Shown here: in pieces, positions 8,270 through 16,506 of the stretch | Position numbering within the stretch: position 1 is the stretch's first letter | Layout of the letters: each line of letters opens with the position of its first letter | DNA from: Caldisericaceae bacterium | GTDB lineage: Bacteria; Caldisericota; Caldisericia; Caldisericales; Caldisericaceae | Reading direction: 5' to 3' | DNA length: 32,414 bases | Assembly (NCBI GenBank): GCA_027023025.1 | Contig: JALVXB010000032.1 | Location: forward strand, 1-32,414 | The notes under the pieces: generated by a model | Database searches by the model: none | What the model was told of the DNA's origin: nothing | What the model saw: the letters and a program-made list of their open reading frames with translations, nothing else | Position numbers and translations under genes: made by a program

Positions 8270-9302
8270 TTTCGTCCTCCTCTTCAGGTATCAACACTTT
8301 GAACTCCATGTCGCCCATCAGTCCATTCGTCTTGTAAAGCATCGTCGCAACGAGAAGCACGGAGAAAATAACCATCCTCCACTCAGGCCCCACATGGAAA
8401 GGCGTTACCTGGTCAAGTTTATCCAGCCCGAGCCTCAAACCTTCAGAAAGGAATGTTATACCAATCGCCGCTACGATTGAACCGCTCAAACTTCCCACAC
8501 CGCCAATGTAAACCATAATCAATACATATATCGTTGCCATAAATCCGAATTGAAGTGGATTAATGTACTGGATAAGGTGCGCAAGAAGCGCCCCACCAAT
8601 GCCAGCAAAAAATGCACCAACTGTAAAGCCCAAAACTTTATAGTATGTCGTATGTACGCCCACGAGTTCTGAGGCAACTTCGTCTTCACGAATGGAAAGC
8701 AGTGCACGACCAATTGACGAGTATATAATGTTTCTCAGCACGATAACGGAAAGGAAAGTAAAAATTACGATAACGGTAAAAGAAGAGAAACGCGGAATAC
8801 CTGGAATACCTCTCGGGCCACCGACAAAGTTGATGCTGTTAATCACTACGCGAATGATCTCACCAAAGGCAAGTGTAACAATTGCGAGATAATCACCTCT
8901 TAGCCTCAGCGTAGGAAGGCCTATAAGGAAACCAATGAACGCAGCGGCTATACCGCCAAGAATTACGGAGAGAATAAAAAGGCTGAACGGCCCTACACCG
9001 TGAGAGGGTAAATTCCACACGATAGTCGTGAGCGTAGCACTCGTGTACGCACCCACTGCAGCAAAGCCCATGTGTCCAATCGAGAACTGTCCGCTAAATC
9101 CATTAATAAGGTTTAAACTCGTAGTTAAAATCACATAGATCAGCGAAACATTAATAATGTGCATCCAGTAGAGATTCATCATTCCAAACTTCGTTAGGGT
9201 GTAAAAAATTGCCCAGAAGATGACCGTGCCTACGAGCAATTGAAAGTCACGCTTCTTAAACAGCGGAATTTTTTTATCCTGAACCGTTTCTTTCGCTTTC
9301 AT
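8250..9302 (-). CDS. livM: Branched-chain amino acid ABC transporter permease LivM
   Basis: 350 residues with a cytoplasmic N-terminus (MKAKETVQDKKIPLF) and multiple membrane helices. Diagnostic LivM segments are present: LNLINGFSGQFSIGHMGFAAVGAY, LRGDYLAIVTLAFGEIIR, and the loop ALLSIREDEVASELVGV that contacts the ATPases (the EAA-like site). It forms the inner-membrane channel with LivH. The ATG overlaps the livH stop as ATGA, and an AGGAGA SD lies in the end of livH. The C-terminus ends with a short charged tail ([11 protein letters not shown]) encoded in the overlap with livG. Confidence 0.95.
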   Translation of the reverse strand: MKAKETVQDKKIPLFKKRDFQLLVGTVIFWAIFYTLTKFGMMNLYWMHIINVSLIYVILTTSLNLINGFSGQFSIGHMGFAAVGAYTSATLTTIVWNLPSHGVGPFSLFILSVILGGIAAAFIGFLIGLPTLRLRGDYLAIVTLAFGEIIRVVINSINFVGGPRGIPGIPRFSSFTVIVIFTFLSVIVLRNIIYSSIGRALLSIREDEVASELVGVHTTYYKVLGFTVGAFFAGIGGALLAHLIQYINPLQFGFMATIYVLIMVYIGGVGSLSGSIVAAIGITFLSEGLRLGLDKLDQVTPFHVGPEWRMVIFSVLLVATMLYKTNGLMGDMEFKVLIPEEEDENAKHGA

Positions 9303-10207
9303 ACTTTTTCTCCTGTCTTCTTACCTAACAATCCCTGCGGAAGGAATATAAGCACGAGAATTAAAATTGCGTATGCAATACCCTCGCCAAGTATGGAGTT
9401 TATTGCCATACCAAATACTTCAGAAAATCCTAAGATGTAACTTCCAAGCATCGCTCCGGGAACGCTCCCTATACCGCCAAGCACGGCAGCAATAAACGCT
9501 TTAAGTCCGGGAATGATACCCATATACGGATTGATACGAGGATATGTGATACCGGTAAGCAAACCAGCAGCACCTGCAAGTGCGCCACCAATAATGAAAG
9601 TAAAGTCGATGATGTATTCAATGTCTATTCCCATAAGTCGCGCTGCGTCTTTATCCTGTGCAGACGCCCTCATTGCCATACCTATGCGCGTGTACTGAAC
9701 GATGTATGTCAGAACGACCATTAGTACGACGGCAACTGACATATTCACGATCTGGTAGTTAGAAAGGATCGCATGGCCTATTTTATAAGTGTGTTCCGGG
9801 ATCAGTGCGCTCTGAGGAAATGCCCTGTAAGAAGGCCCGATAGCAGGAATTGCAGACGAGGTATATTCAAGGAACATTGAAACGCCTATTGCCGTAATCA
9901 AAGCGGAAAGCCTTGGCTTGTAACGCAAAGGCCTGTAAGCGATTCTGTTTGATAGAAATGCAACAATCGCTCCTGCAGTCATACTGATAAGTAGTACAAT
10001 AAGGACGTTTGGATGTTCCTTTCGTGCTGCAGAAAACATCACGGCAAAGTATGCAGCATACGCGCCGACCATGTAAAAGTCGCCGTGCGCAAAGTTTATC
10101 AGTTGTATAATCCCGTAAACGAGTGTATAACCGATTGAAATTAGCGCATATATACTGCCAATCTGTATCCCGTTAATAATCTGCTGCAAGTTAAAGATAC
10201 TTCCCAT
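9299..10207 (-). CDS. livH: Branched-chain amino acid ABC transporter permease LivH
   Basis: 302 residues from ATG 10207, chosen because GAAGGAGG lies at SD distance; the longer reading begins at a TTG inside that SD. LivH hallmarks are clear: QQIINGIQIGSIYALISIGY, YGIIQLINFAHGDFYMVGAY, the ATPase-contact loop GMAMRASAQDKDAARLMGI, and AAVLGGIGSVPGAMLGSYI. It pairs with LivM as the membrane channel. It is separated from the substrate-binding protein gene by a hairpin likely to act as an attenuator, and is joined to livM by a 4-bp overlap. Confidence 0.95.
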   Translation of the reverse strand: MGSIFNLQQIINGIQIGSIYALISIGYTLVYGIIQLINFAHGDFYMVGAYAAYFAVMFSAARKEHPNVLIVLLISMTAGAIVAFLSNRIAYRPLRYKPRLSALITAIGVSMFLEYTSSAIPAIGPSYRAFPQSALIPEHTYKIGHAILSNYQIVNMSVAVVLMVVLTYIVQYTRIGMAMRASAQDKDAARLMGIDIEYIIDFTFIIGGALAGAAGLLTGITYPRINPYMGIIPGLKAFIAAVLGGIGSVPGAMLGSYILGFSEVFGMAINSILGEGIAYAILILVLIFLPQGLLGKKTGEKV

Positions 10208-10228
10208 TTCTTTCTCCTCCTTCAAATA

Positions 10229-10252
10229 AGAGGGAGGCTAAAACCTCCCTCT
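10229..10252 (-). terminator. Attenuator hairpin between the binding protein and permease genes
   Basis: AGAGGGAGG and CCTCCCTCT form a perfect 9-bp stem around a 6-nt loop, 10 nt after the binding-protein stop. On the minus strand it is followed by TTATTTG. A leaky terminator here would let the binding protein be made in excess over the membrane parts, and the stem would also protect the 3' end of its mRNA. Its function is inferred from position. Confidence 0.65.
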
Positions 10253-10261
10253 GTTCTATCA

Positions 10262-11446
10262 CTACGGGTTAATCGTCGTTACGTATACCTGTTTCCCGTT
10301 TTCGATCTTAATAATAACTGCACTCTTAACCGGGTTTCTGTCTTTGTCAAACTTAATGTGTCCTGTTACACCCTGATAGTCAATATTTTTCAGTGCGTCT
10401 TTAATCTTTGCCCCGTCAGTGGAACCTGCATTCTGAATTGCGGTAAGCATAATGTTCATTGCATCGTAACCAAGCGCAGCAAGTGCGTCTGGTGCTTCGC
10501 CGTACTTTTCAGTATACTTCTTAACGAATGCCTGAACTTTCGGATCTTTACTATCCTTGGAGAAGTGGTTCGTAAAGTAGCAGTTGTTCACTGCGTCTCC
10601 GCCGATCTTAAAGAGGTCTGGTGAATCCCAACCGTCTCCACCGACGATAGGCCCTGTAAAGCCAAGAGTCCTTGCCTGTTTTGCAATTAAGCCGTCGTCG
10701 TTGTAGTAGTTAGGAGAATAAATTACATCAGGTTTTGCGTCAATGATTTTGGTAAGCTGTGTATTGAAGTCAGTCGTTCCGTCAGGATAACCTTCATAGG
10801 CTACGATTTTCCCGCCAAGGCTCTCAAATTCTTTTTTGAAGAACTCTGCAAGGCCTGTATTATAGTCCTGTCCGATGTCGTAAATAACGCCTGCTTTTCT
10901 TGCTTTAAGGTTGTTAAATACGAATTTTGCAGCAACAGTTCCCTGGAACGGGTCGATGAAACACGCTCTGAAAATATAGTCTCCAACCTGAGTTACTTTG
11001 GGGTTCGTAGATGTAGGAGTAATCATAGGTACACCTGCACGCTGTGCAATGGGTGCACCGGCAAGAGAACAGGAACTCGTAACCGAGCCTACGATTGCAA
11101 CGACATGGTTGTCGTTAATCAGTTTTGAGAATGCATTTGCTGCTTCCGTGGGGTCTGCTTTGTCGTCTTCAAAAACGAGTTTTACTTTTCTTCCCAGTAC
11201 ACCACCTTTAGCATTCCACTCTTCAAGTGCCATCTCGTAGCCCTGTTTAGTAGACTTCCCATAAGTTGCCGCAGGGCCAGTAACAGGTGCAACACCACCA
11301 ATCAAAATAGGCTCAGATTCAGTTTTCTGACTGGATCCGCCATTATTGTTGGCAGTTTTGCTGCTACATCCCGTAAGCACCGTCCCAAACAGTGCAACGA
11401 CGAGAAGTAAAGAAACCAATACCGCAAATGTTTTTCTTCTCTTCAT
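10262..11446 (-). CDS. livJ: Branched-chain amino acid ABC transporter substrate-binding lipoprotein (LivJ/LivK family)
   Basis: 394 residues. A basic start (MKRRK), a hydrophobic stretch and the lipobox LTGC with Cys 27 mark a lipoprotein signal peptide; a Gly/Asn/Ser linker follows. The mature protein has the type I periplasmic binding fold of the family: ILIGGVAPVTGPAATYGKST, GYEMALEEWNAKGGVLGRK, the VVAIVGSVTSSCSLA pocket segment, and PIVGGDGWDSPDL. It captures leucine/isoleucine/valine or other amino acids outside the membrane for LivHMGF. A strong SD (AAGGAGGT) and a clear sigma-70-type promoter precede it, making it the first gene of the operon. The exact ligand cannot be stated; some members bind other amino acids or amides. 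Confidence 0.93.
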   Translation of the reverse strand: MKRRKTFAVLVSLLLVVALFGTVLTGCSSKTANNNGGSSQKTESEPILIGGVAPVTGPAATYGKSTKQGYEMALEEWNAKGGVLGRKVKLVFEDDKADPTEAANAFSKLINDNHVVAIVGSVTSSCSLAGAPIAQRAGVPMITPTSTNPKVTQVGDYIFRACFIDPFQGTVAAKFVFNNLKARKAGVIYDIGQDYNTGLAEFFKKEFESLGGKIVAYEGYPDGTTDFNTQLTKIIDAKPDVIYSPNYYNDDGLIAKQARTLGFTGPIVGGDGWDSPDLFKIGGDAVNNCYFTNHFSKDSKDPKVQAFVKKYTEKYGEAPDALAALGYDAMNIMLTAIQNAGSTDGAKIKDALKNIDYQGVTGHIKFDKDRNPVKSAVIIKIENGKQVYVTTINP

Positions 11447-11481
11447 TTTTTACCTCCTTATTTTTAGTGTAAATTTTTGTG

Positions 11482-11509
11482 AGTATATCAGAAAAAAATT
11501 AAAAGTCAA
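11482..11509 (-). promoter_or_regulatory. Sigma-70-type promoter of the liv operon
   Basis: On the minus strand TTGACT (11504-11509) and TATACT (11482-11487) are 16 bp apart, about 35 bp upstream of the binding-protein start codon. Confidence 0.75.
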
Positions 11510-11698
11510 GAAAAGTTAGAAAGTCCACGCAAGCCTGTAAAAATGGAAGTATTATAAACTTTAGACAAAGAACTCAAACGAAACAAATGTGTCAACGGTA
11601 GAAAATTAAAGCGGAATAGGTGCAAACAGAAGTTACTAATAGGGCAGATAAGTATCGCATTGAATAATAGCGCAAACTTTCGGTTAGCTCTTTCCGTA

Positions 11699-12238
11699 TT
11701 ACAAAGAGTTTATTACTTTTTTAATAAGTAATTCTGCTTCGGAAGGGTTGCTCACAAACTTAATTTCTACATTTCGTCTATCGTCCAGGTACTTTCCTTC
11801 GTAAAGACAGCCTTTTAAAGTATCTGCAAATCCACCGCTTCCCTCAATTACGATAATGGGCTTTTTCAGAATGTATGCAGCAGAAAGTTCCTTAAGCGTT
11901 CCGTTTTTCCCACCAATCATTACGACGAGATCCACCGTATTTATCATAAGCTCGGAACGCATACCGATACCCATTCCAGTAGTTATTGGAACATCCACAT
12001 ACTTATTTGCTTCCTCTTTTGAAAGAGAAGGAAGTATCCCCACGGTTAAACCACCTGCGTCCTTTGCGCCCCTGCTTGCTTCCCGCATTACGCCGTCTCT
12101 TCCGCCAGAATAAAGCTGCCATCCGTTTTTACCTATCAGATAACCCACTTCGTACGCAATACGCGCCGTTCTCTCGGAAATCGGTTTATTTGGGCGTTCA
12201 GACTGCCCTATTATCCCCACTCGTATTGGTTTTTCCAT
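11699..12238 (-). CDS. LOG-like (TIGR00725-type) nucleotide-binding Rossmann protein
   Basis: 179 residues from ATG 12238; the upstream ATG at 12256 is itself part of the SD (GAGGGGG), so the shorter form is chosen. Family motifs of the lysine-decarboxylase-like/LOG superfamily are present: an N-terminal IRVGIIGQS strand, YSGGRDGVMREASRGAKDAGGLTVGILPS, and IGGKNGTLKELSAAYILKKP, the equivalent of the PGGxGTxxE phosphate-binding motif. LOG proteins cleave nucleoside monophosphates to free a base; the TIGR00725 branch has no firm function and its motif here is GGKNGTLKE. The first 41 bp overlap the 3' end of ricT, so it is the last gene of the holB-ricT operon. Confidence 0.8.
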   Translation of the reverse strand: MEKPIRVGIIGQSERPNKPISERTARIAYEVGYLIGKNGWQLYSGGRDGVMREASRGAKDAGGLTVGILPSLSKEEANKYVDVPITTGMGIGMRSELMINTVDLVVMIGGKNGTLKELSAAYILKKPIIVIEGSGGFADTLKGCLYEGKYLDDRRNVEIKFVSNPSEAELLIKKVINSL

Positions 12239-12914
12239 TGTGTATATCCCCCTCATTTAATTCAAAGCGCAGACAGCAAACGAGTTTTCCGCATATTCCC
12301 GTAATTTTTGCCGTGTTGAGCGGCACACCCTGCATCTTAGCAAAAGAAAGTTCTATACTTTCCTTCTTCGTCATCCAGGTCGTGCAGCAAAGCGGCCTGC
12401 CACAAGGCCCGTACCCTCCAAAAAACTTCATCGCATCTCGTGCACCTACCTGCCAGAGCTGGATCTTGTGGTTCAGTGTCTTCGTTAAGTCCTTTACCAG
12501 TTCTCTAAAGTCCACTCGAGAGTCGGCAGTAAAGTAAAAAATGTACTTCTTCTCGTGTTCGTCCCACTCTGTAGCAATAAGGTGCATCGGTAAGTCGTGT
12601 TTTTTTATTTTCTCCTTACAAATTTTAAATGCTTCGTTTTCCCTTTCCTCCAATCGTCTTATGTAGTTAAGGTCCTTTTCGTTTGCAACCCGAATTACGC
12701 GCCCCATAAAACCACGCGAGCGAATAATGTCCCACCTCTTTACATCCATCTTTACGAGTGGCCTTCTCACGGTAGCCATTTTTAGCCCGTCAGGCGACTC
12801 CACTATTACTTTATCAAACAATTTTAAAGAAAACGGAGGCTTTGGAAGATAGTAAGTTTTTGCATCCTTCCTGAAAGCAACTCCTATAAGTTTAACCTCT
12901 TCGTTTAAGTTCAT
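12198..12914 (-). CDS. ricT: PSP1-domain protein RicT (YaaT)
   Basis: 238 residues. The PSP1 core is recognisable, with paired cysteine clusters in ARDAMKFFGGYGPCGRPLCC and GICGKLVCCLRFE that in RicT-type proteins help hold Fe-S clusters. In Bacillus RicT acts with RicA and RicF in mRNA maturation with RNase Y and in phosphorelay control; whether those partners exist here is not visible. The gene follows holB with an ATGA 4-bp overlap and an SD AGAGGTGGG, the same neighbour order (holB-ricT) as in Firmicutes. The tail after LRFELNEGD is short and overlaps the next gene by 41 bp. Confidence 0.88.
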   Translation of the reverse strand: MNLNEEVKLIGVAFRKDAKTYYLPKPPFSLKLFDKVIVESPDGLKMATVRRPLVKMDVKRWDIIRSRGFMGRVIRVANEKDLNYIRRLEERENEAFKICKEKIKKHDLPMHLIATEWDEHEKKYIFYFTADSRVDFRELVKDLTKTLNHKIQLWQVGARDAMKFFGGYGPCGRPLCCTTWMTKKESIELSFAKMQGVPLNTAKITGICGKLVCCLRFELNEGDIHNGKTNTSGDNRAV

Positions 12915-13891
12915 CTTCCCACCTCTTTCATTGCAAAAAGCGCATCCATTACGATGTACTGCGGGTTAGCATTCGTAAAAAGCGCCTCCCGCCCGTTCTT
13001 CACAATTTCAAACATCCGCTCAACAGATGCTTTTTTTATAACGGAAAATCTATCCGCTATGTAGCCTAAAAAGTCTATGTTTGCAATTTCCTCCTTCTCG
13101 TGCAAAATCGAGATGAACAGTATATCACGGATTAAAAGAGAAACAAAATCAAAAAACTTTACGGCACTCTGCCTTGCAGAAAGATCTGGAAAAACGCTTT
13201 GCCACTTCTTATAAACGGCAGACGAAACGGTTTCGTTCAGTAAAAACGAAAGAAGTTCACTTAAAAATGCCTTTCTGTTTTCTAAAAATTCGTCGCTCAC
13301 ATAAATGTCGAGGTTTTCCATGCTTCCGTCCGCAAAGTGGGAGATGAGAAACGCCTTTTCGTCGTCAACCCCGTGTTTTAGCAAATATTCGTAGATAACA
13401 TTAGAAGAAAGACTGTTAAATCGCACTTTTACGGAGCGTGAGCGGATCGTTTCAAGCAGGTTTGTTTCGTCGCTCGTAATGAGAATGTTTACCGTGCGCT
13501 CTGGCGGTTCCTCAAGATACTTCAGCATACTGTTAAAAGCCTGAAGAGTAGCATTTTCTGCATCGTCAAGTATGTTTACGCGATATCCACCAGAGAGCGG
13601 GACGAACGAATCGTTTATCATATTACGCACATCGTTAATCGTGATAACCTCTTTGCCACGGCCTATGATGCGCACATTAGGGCTTAAACCATTTTTGATT
13701 TTTTCCACGCAAAGCGTGTTTCCTTCTTCACAATTTAACTTCGCAGAGAACGCAATTGCCGTAAGGAAACGCCCCACGCCGTTTTTCCCAACAAACATAA
13801 GTGTAGGGGGGATTCTACCCCTCTCGGCAACGCTCTTTAAGTACCGAAGTGCGAAATCCTGCCCCTCTATCTCAATGCCACTAAACTCCAT
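12911..13891 (-). CDS. holB: DNA polymerase III subunit delta' (clamp-loader AAA+ protein)
   Basis: 326 residues from ATG 13891; a reading from a TTG at 13909 is less likely. AAA+ clamp-loader features are clear: FVGKNGVGRFLTAIAF in the P-loop position with the usual GKT replaced by GRF, as expected for delta', which need not hydrolyse ATP; IDDVRNM-like TINDVRNMINDSFVPLSGG; VNILDDAENATLQAFNSMLKYLEEPPE; and the SRC-like segment TIRSRSVKVRF. The zinc-module cysteines are reduced to CEEGNTLC. It serves to load the beta clamp at replication forks. The ATG overlaps the stop of the upstream unknown gene by 11 bp, and the stop overlaps ricT, so the genes are co-translated. Confidence 0.87.
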   Translation of the reverse strand: MEFSGIEIEGQDFALRYLKSVAERGRIPPTLMFVGKNGVGRFLTAIAFSAKLNCEEGNTLCVEKIKNGLSPNVRIIGRGKEVITINDVRNMINDSFVPLSGGYRVNILDDAENATLQAFNSMLKYLEEPPERTVNILITSDETNLLETIRSRSVKVRFNSLSSNVIYEYLLKHGVDDEKAFLISHFADGSMENLDIYVSDEFLENRKAFLSELLSFLLNETVSSAVYKKWQSVFPDLSARQSAVKFFDFVSLLIRDILFISILHEKEEIANIDFLGYIADRFSVIKKASVERMFEIVKNGREALFTNANPQYIVMDALFAMKEVGR

Positions 13892-14960
13892 TCTTTTTAA
13901 AGTCTGCAATGCGTTTTTTCATGTACTGGTAAAATTCCTCGTTCAGCACTCTTTCGTAAGAAATCTTAAAGTGAGGATACGGCTGCCCGGTAAGGAAGCG
14001 ATAGTGCGACTCAATCGTTGACATATGTGTTTCTTTGTCAATTTGCAAGAAGTACCTCTGAGAAGAATCGGGGAACTTCTTCTCTTCCTTTGGAATCGCT
14101 ATAAGGTAAATAAAGGACAGCACTTCGTCCTCGCTGATGTTCAGCCGTGGAAACTCCTTTTTAATAATGTGCGCAAGTTTGTCGTCCTGTTCGATAAACT
14201 TCAAAGAAAACTTGTCCAGCGTGTCAATTGCATCAGCAAGATATGCACCCAGGCCCACACTCACGCTGTAAAGCATGCCACCAGCAATCATTGCAGCGTC
14301 GTCAGAAACACCAAGGCCTTTTTTGTGCCTTATGTACTGAAAACGAATGTCAGAATGCCTGAGAAAGTTTATATTGCTTGGATCGAGAATTAAACCCTTT
14401 TCTTTATATTCTTCTATTTTATCCTCGTGCTCCCCGTGTGCAAGCACTTCACCGTCAAGCCCCATTCTTTCCATTACCCGGAAGTCGATAAGATAAGGTT
14501 TTCCACCGCCCATATTGATGTGGAACTTCTCGTTTACTTTCTTACGAACAGAAAAGTCGTCCATCAGTCCACCAAGATACAGACCGCGCAAAACATCTTC
14601 TGGATTTACTTCCCACTCGAGGAAAAGCGGGCATCGCATAAGCGGTTCACCCCGCTCGTTTACGAGGTGTGTAAGATTTTCCCCGTCAATTACGCGCTCA
14701 GCATAACGGTAAATTTCGTCTATAAGAGACTGGCGTGCAGAGCGGACGACGAAGACATCTCTATTCAGTGCTTCAGTGATGTCGTTCATCGTAGTATCAA
14801 CGAACTTTTGCCCCCTAAATTCTCCGTCGCCGTTGTGAGAGTGCCCTTCAATCGTTTGCATAAACAACAAATCTTCAACTTCTGGATCAGTGAGTAAGTC
14901 CTCTTCTCTTTGTAAGTGTCTAAAATCTTTCCATATAAGGCTTCTCGGTGCAATTTTCAC
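13881..14960 (-). CDS. Conserved-looking protein of unknown function upstream of holB
   Basis: 359 residues from a GTG at 14960 with the SD AAGGAG 8 nt upstream. I do not recognise a family. The protein is soluble (no signal peptide or membrane helix), mixed in charge and apparently largely alpha-helical in its second half. Features include EGHSHNGDGEFRGQKF near residue 38, a central INMGGGKPYLIDFRVMERMG, and a hydrophobic small-residue stretch GVSDDAAMIAGGMLYSVSVG followed by LGAYLADAIDTLDKF. In Firmicutes the gene before holB is often tmk or small regulators; this is neither. Overlap with holB suggests a link to replication or to RicT-type RNA control, but that is only context. Confidence 0.75.
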   Translation of the reverse strand: MKIAPRSLIWKDFRHLQREEDLLTDPEVEDLLFMQTIEGHSHNGDGEFRGQKFVDTTMNDITEALNRDVFVVRSARQSLIDEIYRYAERVIDGENLTHLVNERGEPLMRCPLFLEWEVNPEDVLRGLYLGGLMDDFSVRKKVNEKFHINMGGGKPYLIDFRVMERMGLDGEVLAHGEHEDKIEEYKEKGLILDPSNINFLRHSDIRFQYIRHKKGLGVSDDAAMIAGGMLYSVSVGLGAYLADAIDTLDKFSLKFIEQDDKLAHIIKKEFPRLNISEDEVLSFIYLIAIPKEEKKFPDSSQRYFLQIDKETHMSTIESHYRFLTGQPYPHFKISYERVLNEEFYQYMKKRIADFKKNGV

Positions 14961-14992
14961 ATTATCATCTCCTTTTCCACATTTTTTCTAAA

Positions 14993-14998
14993 ATTATA
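14993..14998 (-). promoter_or_regulatory. Putative -10 element for the unknown-holB-ricT operon
   Basis: The minus strand has a perfect TATAAT in the 58-bp gap after cysK, about 30 bp upstream of the GTG start. No -35 of quality is visible. It implies the operon is transcribed separately from cysEK. Confidence 0.5.
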
Positions 14999-15018
14999 CA
15001 CCTAACTTAAAAAAATTT

Positions 15019-15897
15019 TTAATTGCCTGCAATAAATTCCTCAATGTACCGCTCGCCCCTGTCGGGAAGGACAGTCACAATGCGCTCAAACCCAAATTGC
15101 TCGTGCACTCTTCGTGCGGCACACACATTGGCACCACTTGAAGGACCTGCGAAAACGCCCTCTTTCCTTAATAAACGCTTCGATTCTCTCCAGGCATCCT
15201 TTGACGAAACGCGGATGACGCCGTCAACTAAACTCCTGTCAAGTAACTTCGGAATAAACCCTGCACCTATTCCCTCAATCGTGTGAAAACCAGAAGCACC
15301 ACCGCTGAGCACGGCAGATTCGTCTGGCTCCACTGCAAAAACTTTTATCTGAGGATTAAACTTTTTAAGCACTCGTGCAATACCGGTAAGCGTTCCGCCC
15401 GTTCCTACGCCTGCAACGAATGCGTCAAGGTGATAATTTACTTCGCTTAATATTTCTGGTGCAGTAGTGAACTCGTGTGCAAGCGCATTTGCAGGATTTT
15501 CAAACTGGTTGAGGAATACGAATCCTCTTCTTTTAGAAATTTCCTTTGCCCGTTCAAATGCGCCAGCCATCCCCTTGCTGCCGTCGGTCAAAATAACTTC
15601 TGCACCAAGCATTTTCAATAGTTTCTGCTTTTCTTCACTGATAAAATCCGGCATTACGAGGTGTACACCTACATCAAACGCTTTCGAAACGAACGCAAGC
15701 CCTATGCCCGTATTTCCGGATGTAGGTTCTACGATGTCAGCACCTCTCTTCAATATACCCCTGTTCAATGCGTCCTTCACCATAAAGTACGCTGCTCTAT
15801 CTTTTATACTCCCTGTAGGGTTGAGAAATTCTGCCTTTGCAAACAAAGCAAAGCCTTCATTAAGCTGCATCATCGGTGTGTTTCCTATCCGAATCAA
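15019..15897 (-). CDS. cysK: Cysteine synthase (O-acetylserine sulfhydrylase), PLP-dependent
   Basis: About 292 residues. Beta-family fold-type II PLP motifs are all present: NPTGSIKDRAA with the PLP-binding Lys, PTSGNTGIGLA for substrate and cofactor binding, GVGTGGTLTGIARVLK as the phosphate-binding loop, and GPSSGAN near the C-terminus. It makes L-cysteine from O-acetylserine and sulfide. The start is uncertain: a TTG at 15897 has the strong SD GAAGGTGA 5 nt upstream and gives MIRIGNTP; a GTG at 15906 would add three residues but overlaps that SD. The start lies within the end of cysE (about 38 bp overlap), so the two steps are co-translated. Cysteine supply is of interest given the SCIFF system nearby. 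Confidence 0.93.
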   Translation of the reverse strand: MIRIGNTPMMQLNEGFALFAKAEFLNPTGSIKDRAAYFMVKDALNRGILKRGADIVEPTSGNTGIGLAFVSKAFDVGVHLVMPDFISEEKQKLLKMLGAEVILTDGSKGMAGAFERAKEISKRRGFVFLNQFENPANALAHEFTTAPEILSEVNYHLDAFVAGVGTGGTLTGIARVLKKFNPQIKVFAVEPDESAVLSGGASGFHTIEGIGAGFIPKLLDRSLVDGVIRVSSKDAWRESKRLLRKEGVFAGPSSGANVCAARRVHEQFGFERIVTVLPDRGERYIEEFIAGN

Positions 15898-16438
15898 AAA
15901 GTTCACCTTCTTTCTTTACGATTTTTGCAGGAATTCCAACGGCAGTCGCCCCCTCAGGCACATTTTCCAGAACCACGCTATTTGCCCCTATCCTTGCTCC
16001 GTCTCTAATGGAAATATTTCCAAGAATTGAGGCGTGGTTTCCGATAAGGACATTTCTTCCGATGTGAGGATGCCGCGGCCCGTTCATTACCCTGCGTGCT
16101 CCAAGCGTGACGCCGTGATAGATAACGGTGCCACTTCCTACAGTTGCCGTCTCTCCTATAACGACGCCAAAACCGTGGTCAATAATAATGCCCGGCTCTA
16201 TTTCGGCTGCAGGATGAATGTCCATGTGATACTTCCGTTTTGCAGTGTAGTAAAGAATGTTTGCTAAAAATTTGTGATTTCTAATGAAAAACTCGTGATA
16301 GATACGATATAAAAGTAGACCTTTAAACGAAATTGAAAATAGAATGATATCCCAAACGCTCTGAACGGATGGGTCGTTCTTCAAAAAGGCGCGTAAGTCT
16401 GCCTTTACAGTGAGGTAGATCTTTTTCACGACAACCAT
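15860..16438 (-). CDS. cysE: Serine O-acetyltransferase
   Basis: 192 residues. An alpha-helical N-terminal part (VKADLRAFLKNDPSVQS) precedes a left-handed beta-helix with hexapeptide repeats: AAEIEPGIIIDHGFGVVIGE, TVIYHGVTLGA, HPHIGRNVLIGNHASILGN and the capping VVLENVPEGATAVGIPAKIV. The catalytic His is in IDHGFG, the second in YHGVTLG. It acetylates serine for CysK. The start at ATG 16438 is preceded by a GGTGG SD-like sequence; a GTG at 16447 is possible. A much stronger SD (GGAAGGAGGTG) further upstream serves a different frame, so cysE translation may depend on a small overlapping ORF. Confidence 0.92.
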   Translation of the reverse strand: MVVVKKIYLTVKADLRAFLKNDPSVQSVWDIILFSISFKGLLLYRIYHEFFIRNHKFLANILYYTAKRKYHMDIHPAAEIEPGIIIDHGFGVVIGETATVGSGTVIYHGVTLGARRVMNGPRHPHIGRNVLIGNHASILGNISIRDGARIGANSVVLENVPEGATAVGIPAKIVKKEGELFDSDRKHTDDAA

Positions 16439-16466
16439 AAAGACCACCGTCCACTTCTTTGCTCAT
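16323..16466 (-). CDS. Out-of-frame 47-codon ORF overlapping the cysE start, possible leader peptide
   Basis: The best SD in this region (GGAAGGAGGTG) leads to ATG 16466, which begins MSKEVDGGLYGCREKDLPHC and stops at 16323, in a different frame from cysE. It has cysteine codons at 12 and 20. It could be a translational leader that couples to or controls cysE, or it could reflect a one-base error or deletion near the cysE start. No family is recognised, and the overlap with cysE means part of its sequence is simply a shadow of it. Confidence 0.35.
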   Translation of the reverse strand: MSKEVDGGLYGCREKDLPHCKGRLTRLFEERPIRSERLGYHSIFNFV

Positions 16467-16506
16467 AAAACACCTCCTTCCAAAAAATTTGTATTAAAAT
16501 TTTTGT

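Noticed and set aside
7394-10225. Longer starts for livF (7416) and livH (10225)
   Set aside because: Both would begin at TTG codons that are part of or overlap strong SD sequences serving the next ATG.
11447-11698. Riboswitch or small RNA gene upstream of the liv operon
   Set aside because: The 5' leader after the promoter is only about 30 nt, and the rest of the gap shows no recognisable RNA fold.
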